Assembly (NCBI RefSeq): GCF_945890115.1
Contig: NZ_CAMDCK010000006.1
Location: 1 to 64,000 of the forward strand
Direction: 5' to 3'
DNA: 64,000 nucleotides
Origin: Sphingorhabdus sp. EL138
GTDB lineage: Bacteria; Pseudomonadota; Alphaproteobacteria; Sphingomonadales; Sphingomonadaceae
Part shown: positions 8,267 to 17,350 of the stretch, one piece after another
How positions within the stretch are numbered: the first letter of the stretch is position 1
How the letters are laid out: each line of letters opens with the position of its first letter
The notes under the pieces: model-generated
The model's input: only the letters and a program-made list of their open reading frames with translations
The model's database searches: none
Told to the model about the DNA's origin: nothing
Position numbers and translations under genes: made by a program

Positions 8267-10978
8267 CTAGAACCGCTTTCTGAAACTCAATTCAAATACC
8301 CGGCCGCGCGGGTCTGTGTAGCCCGGCTGATACCCCAAAGGTACGTTGCCATTCTGGTCGCGGACATCGACAATGTCGTTCAGAATATTTTCGACCCGGA
8401 ACGAAATGCGGCTACCTTTCAGCATCGGCAAGGCCTTTATGACGCGCGCTTGCTGATCCATGTTGATGAACAGAAATCCGCTAATGGCGGCAATGTCGCT
8501 AAACCGCAGGTCATTGCTGCCGACAAGGCCGGTGCCGTTGGCAGTTGTGGCGCTTTTGTAGGTCCCTTGCAGTCGGAAACCAAAGCCCTTGTGGAACAGG
8601 CCGCCTGAAAGCTCGACCTCATGCCGTGACGCGCCGCCATTGCTGCTGGTGGCTGAACCATTGAGCAGGTCGAGCACAGGCACGCCCGGACGGATACGGA
8701 TTTCGTCTTCTATGCGGTAGCTGTGGTATAAGGCGATGTTCCAGCGGCTGGGTTGGCCGCCGCTGGGTGCGCCAAAACGGCTACCGCCGCTGGACGCGCC
8801 AAAACGTCCACCGCCACCAAAGCCGCCGCCTGCAGCACGAGGCGCGCCGGGCGCACCTGACGCGGCAGCAGGAGGAGGGCCACTTGCTGGTCCACGTGGG
8901 GGCGTGACCGCGCCGATATTGCCTGACACGTTAAAGCCCCAGCGGATCCGCTGTGACGTTTCACGGTCGAAATTCACCGGACGTTGGTCGATGCTGACTA
9001 AGCGGCCATTGATATCACGCACGACGCGGCTGGCAAAGGCGGCTTCAATCTCTGGCGTCAGCAAGGGGAATGCGGCCGTTGTGTTGCGGCTGTTGTTCTT
9101 GAAATAGCTGAATTGCAGTGCGAAATCCTTGATGAATTCGGGATTCCAATTCGCGTTCAATATGACATCGCGGCGTTTTTCGCCGACCAAGGTTGAGTTT
9201 CCGCCCGTAATGACGTTGATGAACAGGCTTTCGCCGCGCGTAAAATCATAGGTTGCTACATTGGGCGTCACCAAAGTCGGGTTGCCCAACTGACCAATGG
9301 CTGGCGCATTTTCGTCACCTGTGATTGATGCCTGAAATGTCAGGTTGCGCGCAGGGGCCCAGCGCAGACCAGCGCCATATTCCAACAGCTTTCCGAAATC
9401 GGATAGGTCGCTATAGCCGATATTGCCATTGACCGACCATTCGCCAATCGCGGAGCCAAGGCCGAAATCGCGGCTCGTCAGCGGAAGTTCGGCGTTGACC
9501 GAATGGTTCATGATGTTCCGGCGCAAGGAGATGTCAGTCGTGACCCCCGAACGCCATGTTTCGCTGTCCAGAGTTTGCCGGGTAAGCCCCGACGCCAATG
9601 TGATTTGCACATCGCCTGCGGGCAATTTGAGCACTGTTCCAGCAAAGGTGCTGCGCAGGTCCATATTCTGGTTCAGGCTGTTGGCGAGATCAGGCGCCAA
9701 GAATAGCAAATTCGCACCGAAATCCCCAGCAAACGGGTTGATGGTTCCTGCAAGCACAGCAGCGCGCAATGCGGTAAAATCCGCGTTGCGCGTGGTGCGT
9801 GTGTCATTTGCGGTGCGGGCATAATTGCCCGTCAATGTCCAGCGCCACCCGCCGAACGCGTGGTTGAACGTGCTGCCCGTCTGGAACACATGTGTTTCGC
9901 TTTCGCGTTCAAGGGGGCGTGGCGTGTCGAAATAGCGGCTGAGTGTGACATCCTGGCCAAAGGGTGAAAACGGGCTGCTGCCGGGCAGGATGAAGCTTGC
10001 GCCGGGCAAACCCAACAAAGATTCGCTACCCCTGAGCGCATAATTGGCGTTCAACGACAATATTGTTTGCGGACCAAGTGACCGGCTCCATGTGCCGTTC
10101 ATTTCAAGCCGTTCGGTGCGGGGCAGCAATGTCCGGACATCGCCGATATTCCCGTCATTCAGGCGATTTGCCGTGCCGACAAATTGTGCCAAATTTGGGT
10201 TGGATAGGCCCAATGGGACGCCAGCCTTGGTCACATTGCCTCCGGCAAGCCTGCTTAAGGCGGGCGATATCTCTCCATTGAGTCCAAGGCCGCTGATATT
10301 GCCGCCACGCGCCAATACCGAACTATCCGAAGAAATCAGGTCGCGTTCGCTCTCGGTCAATGCCGTCGAGCGTTCCAGCTCAACATCCAAGTTAAACCTT
10401 GTGGTTTTGCCAATACGCGTCAGCGTCGTTTCAAATTCATTATTGGCAAAGCCACCATCTTGCGGCTGGGCATGTTCAAATTCCGTGGCGAAGGAGGCAA
10501 AATTGTCCTTCAAGATGAAGTTGATCACCCGTTGATCGGGACGGAAACCATATTTTAGCGCGACTTCTTCTGGGAAAATCTGAACCTGACGAATGGCTTC
10601 GGGCGGCAAGTCACGTAGCTCACGGAAACCGGATACGCGCTGGCCATTCAGCAAGATGATCGGCATGCCACCTCCGCGTCCACGCCCCGAATTGGCCTGC
10701 GGTGCAACCGCGGCGACAAGGTCCGTCAGCGATGACGCGCCCAAGGCCGTGATGTCTGCTTCGTTCAACTCCTCGACGGGCGGGACGTCGGTGTCCACAG
10801 ACCCCCTAATGCGTTCCGCCGTAACGACGATTTCGCGCGAAGGCGGGGCTTTTAAAGCTTCTTCGACATCATCATCGGCAATGGCGACGGTGCTGCCCGT
10901 GTTTTGGACGTCATCCAACGCCACAACGGGAACAGCGGTTGACGCGAGCAAGATTGCACTCAAACGGGAAATTGGCAT
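8267..10978 (-). CDS. TonB-dependent receptor-like outer membrane protein
   Basis: A 903-residue outer-membrane protein. An N-terminal signal-like stretch (residues 1 to about 20) precedes a Ton-box-like segment EIVVTAERIRG and a plug domain with SLTDLVAAVAPQ and MPIILLNGQRVSG; the rest is beta-barrel, ending in FELSFRKRF with a terminal aromatic. Around residues 690-745 (about 8745-8910) there is an unusual Pro/Ala/Gly/Arg-rich, low-complexity stretch with repeats such as GGGRFGASSGGSRFGAPSGG, probably a surface loop. The transported ligand is unknown. It converges on hppA and stands alone. Confidence 0.88.
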   Translation of the reverse strand: MPISRLSAILLASTAVPVVALDDVQNTGSTVAIADDDVEEALKAPPSREIVVTAERIRGSVDTDVPPVEELNEADITALGASSLTDLVAAVAPQANSGRGRGGGMPIILLNGQRVSGFRELRDLPPEAIRQVQIFPEEVALKYGFRPDQRVINFILKDNFASFATEFEHAQPQDGGFANNEFETTLTRIGKTTRFNLDVELERSTALTESERDLISSDSSVLARGGNISGLGLNGEISPALSRLAGGNVTKAGVPLGLSNPNLAQFVGTANRLNDGNIGDVRTLLPRTERLEMNGTWSRSLGPQTILSLNANYALRGSESLLGLPGASFILPGSSPFSPFGQDVTLSRYFDTPRPLERESETHVFQTGSTFNHAFGGWRWTLTGNYARTANDTRTTRNADFTALRAAVLAGTINPFAGDFGANLLFLAPDLANSLNQNMDLRSTFAGTVLKLPAGDVQITLASGLTRQTLDSETWRSGVTTDISLRRNIMNHSVNAELPLTSRDFGLGSAIGEWSVNGNIGYSDLSDFGKLLEYGAGLRWAPARNLTFQASITGDENAPAIGQLGNPTLVTPNVATYDFTRGESLFINVITGGNSTLVGEKRRDVILNANWNPEFIKDFALQFSYFKNNSRNTTAAFPLLTPEIEAAFASRVVRDINGRLVSIDQRPVNFDRETSQRIRWGFNVSGNIGAVTPPRGPASGPPPAAASGAPGAPRAAGGGFGGGGRFGASSGGSRFGAPSGGQPSRWNIALYHSYRIEDEIRIRPGVPVLDLLNGSATSSNGGASRHEVELSGGLFHKGFGFRLQGTYKSATTANGTGLVGSNDLRFSDIAAISGFLFINMDQQARVIKALPMLKGSRISFRVENILNDIVDVRDQNGNVPLGYQPGYTDPRGRVFELSFRKRF

Positions 10979-11158
10979 GGGGAGAAGCTCAGTTTATATC
11001 GATGCTAAGTTGTAAGCATAACGCGAAATTCAAGGCCGGGCGTCTAAACTGCTTCGCTTTTTCTCGCAATGAAGCGATTATACTGTAGCGCTTCCCTTTT
11101 TCCAACATTAGGTTTACAGGCGCTGCAACGTTGAATTTTTAAAGATTTAAGGGGCCGA

Positions 11159-11377
11159 ATGGCAAAAGAAGAATTACTCGAAATGCGTGGGACAGTGCGT
11201 GAATTGCTGCCCAATGCTATGTTCCGTGTCGAACTTGAAAATGGCCATGAAGTTTTGGGCCATACCGCCGGAAAGATGCGCAAGAATCGTATCCGCGTTC
11301 TCGTGGGTGACGAAGTGCTGTGCGAACTGACCCCTTATGATCTGACCAAAGGCCGGATCACGTACCGCTTTAAATAA
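11159..11377 (+). CDS. infA: Translation initiation factor IF-1
   Basis: A 72-residue OB-fold protein of exactly the usual length that occupies the ribosomal A site during initiation. It begins [19 protein letters not shown], has [20 protein letters not shown], and ends [17 protein letters not shown] gives a good ribosome-binding site before the ATG. It opens a run of four co-directional genes (infA, maf, RNase, yacG). Confidence 0.98.
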   Translation: MAKEELLEMRGTVRELLPNAMFRVELENGHEVLGHTAGKMRKNRIRVLVGDEVLCELTPYDLTKGRITYRFK

Positions 11378-11404
11378 GGGCGGCAGACCTTGGGTCTGAA
11401 CCCC

Positions 11405-11971
11405 ATGCTCATATTGGCCTCATCAAGCCCGCGTCGCCGAGATCTTCTCGGGCGGTTGGGTATCACGCCTGCGCGCATCGCGTCCCCCGATATCGACGAG
11501 ACACCCCGCAAGGGCGAGGTCCCGCGTGTCTATGCGCTGCGCATGGCACAGGAGAAGGCGGTTGCCGTGCTCCGCGACGCTGGCGAGATTGTGGTCGCAG
11601 GCGACACTACGGTCGCCGTTGGCCGCCGGATATTGCCGCAAGCTGCCGATGCCGACATGCAACGCGGTTTTCTGAACCTGCTCAGCGGCCGCCGCCATCA
11701 TGTTCTCAGCGCCGTCGCCGTCATTGACGGAAATGGTCGGATGCGTAGCCGGATTTGCGACAGCATCGTGCGTTTCAAACGCCTGTCGGCAGACGAAATC
11801 GAAAGCTATATCGATAGCGGCGAAGGGTTGGGCAAGGCTGGCGGCTATGCCATTCAGGGCAGGGCGGAGGCGTTAATCGATTGGATGGCGGGCAGCCATT
11901 CCGGCGTGATTGGTCTGCCCTTATATGAGACACGCGCGTTATTGCGCGCTTCGGGCTATCCGCTTGACTGA
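11405..11971 (+). CDS. Maf-family nucleotide pyrophosphatase
   Basis: A 188-residue Maf/YhdE-type enzyme that hydrolyses non-canonical or unwanted nucleoside triphosphates to monophosphates. The signature MLILASSSPRRRDLLGRLG opens the protein, followed by DIDETPRKGE, VVAGDTTVAVGRRIL and YIDSGEGLGKAGGYAIQG. I place the start at ATG 11405 because homologues begin with this methionine; a TTG at 11390 is also in frame. The 3' end overlaps the next gene by 8 bases if that gene starts at TTG 11964. Confidence 0.9.
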   Translation: MLILASSSPRRRDLLGRLGITPARIASPDIDETPRKGEVPRVYALRMAQEKAVAVLRDAGEIVVAGDTTVAVGRRILPQAADADMQRGFLNLLSGRRHHVLSAVAVIDGNGRMRSRICDSIVRFKRLSADEIESYIDSGEGLGKAGGYAIQGRAEALIDWMAGSHSGVIGLPLYETRALLRASGYPLD

Positions 11972-12956
11972 TATATATCGCGATGATGCGCCGGGCGAGC
12001 GCCGCGCGGCGGTTGTCGAAAACGGAAATATCGTTGAAATCCATATTCAGCGCGACGCTTTATGGGCTTTGGGTGAATGTGGCATTGGCCGTATTGACCG
12101 CAAAACGCCGTCGGGCGCTTATGTGGTTGCCGACGATGGAAGCACGCTTTTGTTACGCAGCAAGATCAACCAGCCGGACGGCGCGCGCATATCTTTTGAA
12201 GTGACGCGCGAAGCCATAGCGGAGCCGGGGCGTATTAAGCCACCAGAGATATTATTGCGGGATAGCGCGCATGATGAACCCCTGATCGGCAAAGAGGCCC
12301 TGTGGGACGCGCGTGTGGCGTCTCTTGGTCAATCTGCAATCAACGCGTCAATCGCCGATGGCTTTGACGTCGCCATTGCTGGCCAATCACAACTCGGCGA
12401 CGTTAGCACAAGCTTTCAGCGCACTAAGGCTGGGTTGGTGTTCGACATTGACGGTATCGGTGATGCGTTCGCCATCAATCTGGTCGCTGCGACCGAAGTT
12501 GCGCGCCTGCTGCGTCTTTTCCAAGTGGGCGCGATGGTCCTGATCGATTTTGTGTCGATGGAGTCCAAGGCCCAACGCACGCAAATTGCCGAAGCCTTTG
12601 ATGCCGCGTCCTTGGCGGACCCGCGTCCGTTCGAGCGCACGGCCATTAATGGCTATGGCATGATGCAAGTCGTGCGGGCGCGGCCAAGGCCATCGATACT
12701 CGACCAACTGTTTGGCACGCGTATCGCTGCGCTGTCGGACGAGACACAAGCCTATTGGCTGTTGCGCGCAGTGGCCCAGTCAAAGGGCTTTGGCACGCGG
12801 ACGGTGACAGCGCAGCCTGAGGTTGCGACGTTACTGCAGTCCAAACAATGGGCGGGATGGCGCGCGGCAGCTGTCCGTCTTGCGGGCGCGGATATGGTCG
12901 TGGTTGCAGATGAAAAGGCCGCAGGCTATGGCCATGTCCATGTCGCGCAAAGCTAA
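11964..12956 (+). CDS. Ribonuclease E/G-family protein
   Basis: About 330 residues related to RNase E/G, which cleave single-stranded RNA in rRNA maturation and mRNA decay. Seen: the N-terminal LTDIYRDDAPGERRAAVVENG, the S1-like region GECGIGRIDRKTPSGAYVVA, and the catalytic-domain segment VGAMVLIDFVSMESKAQR, where Asp and Glu would bind Mg2+. It is shorter than canonical RNase G (about 490 residues) and lacks the C-terminal zinc-link region, a compact form seen before yacG in sphingomonads. The start is probably TTG 11964, overlapping maf; the open frame begins at 11910. Confidence 0.8.
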   Translation: MTDIYRDDAPGERRAAVVENGNIVEIHIQRDALWALGECGIGRIDRKTPSGAYVVADDGSTLLLRSKINQPDGARISFEVTREAIAEPGRIKPPEILLRDSAHDEPLIGKEALWDARVASLGQSAINASIADGFDVAIAGQSQLGDVSTSFQRTKAGLVFDIDGIGDAFAINLVAATEVARLLRLFQVGAMVLIDFVSMESKAQRTQIAEAFDAASLADPRPFERTAINGYGMMQVVRARPRPSILDQLFGTRIAALSDETQAYWLLRAVAQSKGFGTRTVTAQPEVATLLQSKQWAGWRAAAVRLAGADMVVVADEKAAGYGHVHVAQS

Positions 12957-13119
12957 TGTATGTCCACTCTGTGGAAAGCCCGTAGTGGCGGTATCCAAGC
13001 CTTTTTGTAGTCAGGGATGCAAGGACCGCGACCTGTTGAAATGGTTGGACGAAGGCTATCGCGTGCCGGGGCCGCTGGCCGATTATGAAGATAGTATCGG
13101 TTCCGACGGCGGCGACTGA
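12940..13119 (+). CDS. yacG: Zinc-ribbon protein YacG (DNA gyrase inhibitor family)
   Basis: About 59 residues with the four-cysteine zinc site CPLCGKP...CSQGCKDRDL followed by LLKWLDEGYRVPG, the YacG signature. YacG binds GyrB and inhibits gyrase in E. coli. ATGs at 12928, 12934 and 12940 are all possible; I chose 12940, giving MSRKANVCPLCGKP as in homologues. It overlaps the end of the RNase gene by 17 bases. Confidence 0.9.
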   Translation: MSRKANVCPLCGKPVVAVSKPFCSQGCKDRDLLKWLDEGYRVPGPLADYEDSIGSDGGD

Positions 13120-13186
13120 TTTTGCGCTTGCCAAGAGGCGCATCGCCTCTCTATAGGCTGCGCTCCCACGCGGTTTTCGCCGCGTA

Positions 13187-13261
13187 GCCCGAGTAGCTCA
13201 GGGGTAGAGCAGCGGATTGAAAATCCGCGTGTCGGTGGTTCAAATCCGCCCTCGGGCACCA
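13187..13261 (+). tRNA. tRNA-Phe (GAA anticodon)
   Basis: A complete cloverleaf: acceptor GCCCGAG pairs with CTCGGGC, anticodon stem GCGGA/TCCGC encloses loop TTGAAAA with anticodon GAA at 13219-13221, and the T arm is GGCGG-type with TTCAAAT. The discriminator A (13258) is followed by an encoded CCA (13259-13261). It lies 67 bases after yacG. Confidence 0.97.
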
Positions 13262-13298
13262 TTTTTCCGGTAAAGATATCAGGCGACAGTATTGCGTT

Positions 13299-13319
13299 AT
13301 CCCGAAACGAGTTCGGGAT
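13299..13319. repeat. REP-like palindrome 1
   Basis: Perfect 8-bp arms ATCCCGAA/TTCGGGAT around a 5-base loop, followed by GACG. A near-identical element lies at 13394-13414. Such short extragenic palindromes are frequent between genes in sphingomonads. This and the next one account for most of the 300-base gap after tRNA-Phe. Confidence 0.7.
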
Positions 13320-13393
13320 GACGAGGGGATAGTTTAATAGCGGTCATTCTTATGATCACCGCAATCGTGGGCCTCATAAACAACCCGTTCGTC

Positions 13394-13414
13394 ATCCTGA
13401 ATTTATTTCAGGAT
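13394..13414. repeat. REP-like palindrome 2
   Basis: Perfect 8-bp arms ATCCTGAA/TTCAGGAT around a 5-base loop, preceded by CGTC. It matches the element at 13299 except for a C/T (and paired G/A) change, a compensatory pair that keeps the stem. No gene is seen between 13262 and 13510. Confidence 0.7.
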
Positions 13415-13508
13415 AACAAGTGACGGCATTGCATCATTCCCGAGCCAAAGGCGTGCAGGGCACAAACAACTTCAAGATAATACGCGCGCTTATGCCGCCG
13501 CTAAAGAA

Positions 13509-13546
13509 AAAGCCGGAGCAGCGATGGCTGCCCCGGCTCCTTTTTA
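13509..13546. terminator. Terminator of the TonB receptor gene (bidirectional shape)
   Basis: Stem AGCCGGAGCAG (13511-13521) pairs with CTGCCCCGGCT (13528-13538) with one mismatch; T runs follow on both strands (CCTTTTT to the right, CTTTTTC leftward on the minus strand). It sits just past the stop of the receptor gene at 13565. Confidence 0.85.
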
Positions 13547-13564
13547 CCTGAAGAATTCAGGATA

Positions 13565-16207
13565 TTAGAACTTGTACTTCACCGATGCACCATAAAAGCT
13601 TGGTGGCGAAGGATAGCCCGACACGCTGCCAGCTTGAGCAACTGAAGGGAAAACCGCTGTATTATATTTGGGCTCGGTCAAGTTGCGGCCCCATATGCTT
13701 AATTCCAAGCCATTTTCGAGTGCGAAGGCAACGGAAGCATTTAGGGACTCTGGCGCTGCCTCGTTTGCTAGGCCGTTAGCGATCTGATAGGAACTGTTCC
13801 AAAGATAATCGGAATGCAGGATAATTGCATTACCGTTACCAGCATCAATTTTGTACGTTCCACCGACGGAAACGCTGTGCTTTGAAATGCCGCTTGGCAC
13901 TAGGCCAGTTAGATTAGTCGTAATGGTAGTTTTATTAGGACCAAATGCAGACCCACCGGTAAATTTATCGTATAGGGGGTCGAGATATGTATAAGCCACC
14001 GTGAAATCTAGCCCTTGTGCGGGCGAGATTGTCGCATCAATTTCAGCGCCCTTCGTGGACTGCTTTTCGGCATTCCCCAGAACAAAGCCTGTCCCGCGGA
14101 AAACATTGCTTTGGAACCCTTCCAATGCTTGTTTAAAGATTGCGAGGTTGAAGCCGAAGCCGTCGAATTTGCCCTTTAAGCCAAATTCATACACGGTTGC
14201 ATCTTCTGGCCCGGCAAGCCGCGAACCGTAGCTTTGATTGACGCGCAGCAGGCCGGCAGATGTCAGAGCAGCTTGATCTGCTGAACTTGGGCGGCTGTCT
14301 CGCGAGGTGTTTATCGAACTTGCTTTAAAGCCTGTCGCATAGCTTAAATAAGCATTGAGATTGTCACTGATCTCATACGCCAGACGGACGCTGTATGACA
14401 GGTCACCGTCATCCGTCTTACCATTTTCGACCGCATTCGGAAAATTCAAGAATGGCGGAAGAAATTGTAACGGCTTTAAGCCATTGAGCGGATTTGCCGC
14501 GGGAACGTTGGCGTTGGTCGCTGCAAATGACGTCGCCCCTGCATTTATGGCGTTATATGTTGGGTTAGTGGTCGGGTTTGTTGCAAATGCCGTTATCTGA
14601 GCAGCGCTAGCGTTGCCAGGTAACCCGAGAGCTGTTCCAACCCCCTTTGCCAAAGCACCCTGATATAAGAGTGTCTGCCGGAAACCTGCATAAGCTGGCG
14701 CATCGAAGTTGATGCCGGAAAAAACATCAGTCGAAACGACATTGCCGCTGAAGCGTTTCTTGTCCTTGGTGTAGTTAAAGCCACCAGTCAGTGTCAATCG
14801 GTCAGTAACCTCGAAATCGACTGTGCCAAAAATCGAATATGCTGTATCTTTCAAGGTGAAAGCCTCGTCCAAGCCTTGTCCAGCAGCTCCGAATTGACCT
14901 GCATATTTGGCAGCGTTTCCTTCAAACGTGCCAAACGCTCCTTCTAAAGTCGCATAGCTCAGTGCGCCAGAAGAAGCGCCTTGAATGAGCGCATTGCCAT
15001 AAGCGCGGAATTGAGCGCCATATTCAATATCGTTAGCGATGTCGATTTTCTCGTCGAAATAATACCCGCCCAGCAAGAAGTTAATAGGGCCATCAAAATT
15101 TGATGCCAATCGAAGTTCTTGAGTAAATGTCTTTATTCCAGTGTCCGAGGTATTTTTTCTTAATAGGTCGGCACTGGTGAAATCAGAATCCTGATTGGTA
15201 AGACTGTCAACACCCCTATATGCAGTGATGCTCGTCAGTGACAACGTATCACTTAATTCCAGATCGGCTTGACCGGAAAAGCCATAATTTTTAATTTTAT
15301 TCGTTGAGTCGAGATTCTGGAAGGTATCGTATGAAAAAGGCTGGTCGCCATTTATATTGCCACCGATGGCTTTGATAATGCCACCCGTGGCACCATTGAT
15401 AACATTGACTACGCCACAGCATTCCTCATCAAGCTTGTCGTAATCTGCAATTACGCGGAACTTCAGCGCATCGTTTGGTTCTATGAGCAATTGGCCTCGA
15501 ACGCCCCAGCGGTTGCGGTTGTTGGGGTTTGTTCCGAGATTGACGGCGTTCATGTACCCATCGCGTTTGTTGTAATTTCCTTCCACCGCAAAGGCAACGT
15601 TTTCGGCGATCGGCCCAGTTAAATTGGCACGAGCCACAATCGCGTTATAATTGCCGTAAGATACTTCGGCTCCACCGCCGAATTCATACTGGGGCGCTTT
15701 AGTTACAATGTTGATGATACCAGCGGATGCGTTTTTGCCAAATAGCGTTGATTGCGGACCGCGCAGCACTTCAACCCGGCTAATATTGGCCAAATCACCA
15801 ATTTGTGCTGCCGACCGCGAACGATACACGCCGTCAATGAAAACACCCACCGATGGTTCGATACCTGCGTTGTTAGCCCCGTTGCCGAAGCCGCGAATGA
15901 TGAAATTGGTGTTTGCCGAAGTTTGAAGCTGTGAAACCCTGAGCGATGGCACAAGTGTTTGCAAGTCGATTAGGTCGCGAACTTGCGAACGCGCAATTGC
16001 TTCTCCGCTTGTGACCGAAACCGAAATTGGCACTTCTTGAAGTGTCTGCTCGCGCTTCGTTGCAGTCACGATGATGACCTCTTCATCAACGTCGTCGCTG
16101 GCTTGTGGCGCGTTGTCTTGTGCAAAGGCAGCTGAACCAGCGCTCAGCGAAGCGATGCTGATCGTCGACAGCATGGCCGCCTTCAGCAGATGATTTCCCA
16201 GTTTCAT
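13565..16207 (-). CDS. TonB-dependent receptor
   Basis: An 880-residue outer-membrane receptor for active uptake powered by TonB-ExbBD. It has a signal peptide (about residues 1-30, ending GSAAFAQDN), a Ton box EVIIVTATKREQTLQEVPIS, a plug domain with FIIRGFGNGANN and RVEVLRGPQSTLFGKNASAG, and a 22-strand-type barrel ending FYGASVKYKF. The ATG at 16207 has AGGAGAG seven bases upstream, so the 34 extra residues of the longer open frame are not used. This subtype is abundant in sphingomonads and often serves hydrophobic or aromatic substrates. The ligand is unknown; it is about 1.7 kb from the catabolic island. Confidence 0.93.
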   Translation of the reverse strand: MKLGNHLLKAAMLSTISIASLSAGSAAFAQDNAPQASDDVDEEVIIVTATKREQTLQEVPISVSVTSGEAIARSQVRDLIDLQTLVPSLRVSQLQTSANTNFIIRGFGNGANNAGIEPSVGVFIDGVYRSRSAAQIGDLANISRVEVLRGPQSTLFGKNASAGIINIVTKAPQYEFGGGAEVSYGNYNAIVARANLTGPIAENVAFAVEGNYNKRDGYMNAVNLGTNPNNRNRWGVRGQLLIEPNDALKFRVIADYDKLDEECCGVVNVINGATGGIIKAIGGNINGDQPFSYDTFQNLDSTNKIKNYGFSGQADLELSDTLSLTSITAYRGVDSLTNQDSDFTSADLLRKNTSDTGIKTFTQELRLASNFDGPINFLLGGYYFDEKIDIANDIEYGAQFRAYGNALIQGASSGALSYATLEGAFGTFEGNAAKYAGQFGAAGQGLDEAFTLKDTAYSIFGTVDFEVTDRLTLTGGFNYTKDKKRFSGNVVSTDVFSGINFDAPAYAGFRQTLLYQGALAKGVGTALGLPGNASAAQITAFATNPTTNPTYNAINAGATSFAATNANVPAANPLNGLKPLQFLPPFLNFPNAVENGKTDDGDLSYSVRLAYEISDNLNAYLSYATGFKASSINTSRDSRPSSADQAALTSAGLLRVNQSYGSRLAGPEDATVYEFGLKGKFDGFGFNLAIFKQALEGFQSNVFRGTGFVLGNAEKQSTKGAEIDATISPAQGLDFTVAYTYLDPLYDKFTGGSAFGPNKTTITTNLTGLVPSGISKHSVSVGGTYKIDAGNGNAIILHSDYLWNSSYQIANGLANEAAPESLNASVAFALENGLELSIWGRNLTEPKYNTAVFPSVAQAGSVSGYPSPPSFYGASVKYKF

Positions 16208-16433
16208 ATTCACTCTCCTGTTGTTCATTCTATCCTGTTTTACCAGGGTTCTTATCGGGGATGAGATTTCAAATTGCCTCCAGCACCCCCCCGAGCCGCC
16301 GTTAAGCATTTAGAGGTATTAACGAGACAAATGCTGCGCAGCAATTGCTTAGTGTCATTCGCAAAAATATAGTCGCATATGCGATAAAAATGTAACGAAC
16401 TTTTTTACCGCCCCTTAGCGATCTGGATAGCAA

Positions 16434-16574
16434 ATGCCCAAAATGGTCAAAAAATCTGACCTTCCATCAAAAATATGTGCGGCCTGTGCAAAGCCGTTCG
16501 CCTGGCGTAAGAAATGGGCGAAGGATTGGGATAATGTTCTTTACTGTTCCGACCGGTGCCGCAAGGCGCGATAG
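16434..16574 (+). CDS. DUF2256 small zinc-ribbon protein
   Basis: A 46-residue protein with two CxxC-type pairs, [19 protein letters not shown] and [12 protein letters not shown], matching the tiny DUF2256 family of presumed zinc-binding proteins. Function is unknown; the family often lies near photolyase-like or flavoprotein genes. It ends 36 bases before the remnant etfA. Its small size makes it easy to miss, but the cysteine spacing and tryptophans are diagnostic. Confidence 0.85.
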   Translation: MPKMVKKSDLPSKICAACAKPFAWRKKWAKDWDNVLYCSDRCRKAR

Positions 16575-16610
16575 ACGCACACCGGCAGAAAACCACTGAC
16601 TGGCCCAAAA

Positions 16611-17300
16611 ATGATGCGCGGTCTGAAAGTGGCGCAAGCCACATCGAACAGCAAGAACATCGCACCGCGCGTTGCGGCTTTGTTGGATGTCATGCAAATC
16701 TCGGACATCCTCAGCGTTGAAAGCGCGGACACGTTCACGCGCCCCATCTATGCCGGTAACGCAATTGCCACGGTTCAACCGTCCGATGCCAAGAAGGTCA
16801 TCACCGTGCGCGGTACGGCCTTTGCCAAGGCAGAAGAAAGCGGCGGTTCAGCCACCATCGAAGCTGTCTCGGGCAGCGGCGATGCAGGAACGTCGACATT
16901 CATCTCGGCGGAAATCGCCAAGCAGGAACGCCCTGAACTGACATCGGCCAAGATCATCGTATCCGGCGGCCGCGCGCTCAAGGACTCGGCGACGTTCAGC
17001 GACGTCATCCTGCCCCTCGCTGACAAGCTTGGTGCAGGCGTTGGCGCAAGCCGCGCTGCTGTCGATGCGGGCTATGTCCCCAATGACTATCAGGTCGGCC
17101 AGACCGGCAAGATCGTTGCCCCTGAAGTCTATATCGCAGTAGGCATCTCCGGCGCGATCCAGCATCTTGCGGGCATGAAGGACTCCAAGGTCATCATCGC
17201 CATCAACAAGGACGAAGACGCACAGATCTTCCAAGTCGCAGACATTGGCCTCGTTGGTGACCTGTTTACGGTCGTTCCTGAGTTGGTCGGCAAGTTGTAA
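16611..17300 (+). pseudogene. etfA: Electron transfer flavoprotein alpha subunit, 5'-truncated
   Basis: 229 residues that match the C-terminal three-quarters of EtfA (full length about 310), joining at [17 protein letters not shown]. The FAD domain is complete: [48 protein letters not shown] and [17 protein letters not shown]. The N-terminal 80 or so residues, including the MKTLVWVEH-type start, are missing; upstream in frame there is only unrelated sequence back to a stop at 16572, and no etfB lies nearby. ETF carries electrons from acyl-CoA dehydrogenases to the quinone pool; without its N-terminal domain it should not pair normally with EtfB. I infer a pseudogene left by deletion, though a short FAD-binding product is possible. 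Confidence 0.8.
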
Positions 17301-17323
17301 GGCACCATTCCGTCAAAATCTAA

Positions 17324-17350
17324 GCTCCTCCCAAACCGGCGGGGCTTTTT
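17324..17350 (+). terminator. Possible terminator after etfA remnant
   Basis: GCTCC (17324-17328) can pair with GGGGC (17341-17345), including a G-U pair, followed by five T. The stem is weak, but the position 23 bases after the stop is right. Confidence 0.5.

Noticed and set aside
13187-13261. tRNA-Phe as the attachment site of the catabolic island
   Set aside because: The island begins 4.6 kb away, no integrase is visible, and I saw no repeat of the tRNA 3' end in the window.
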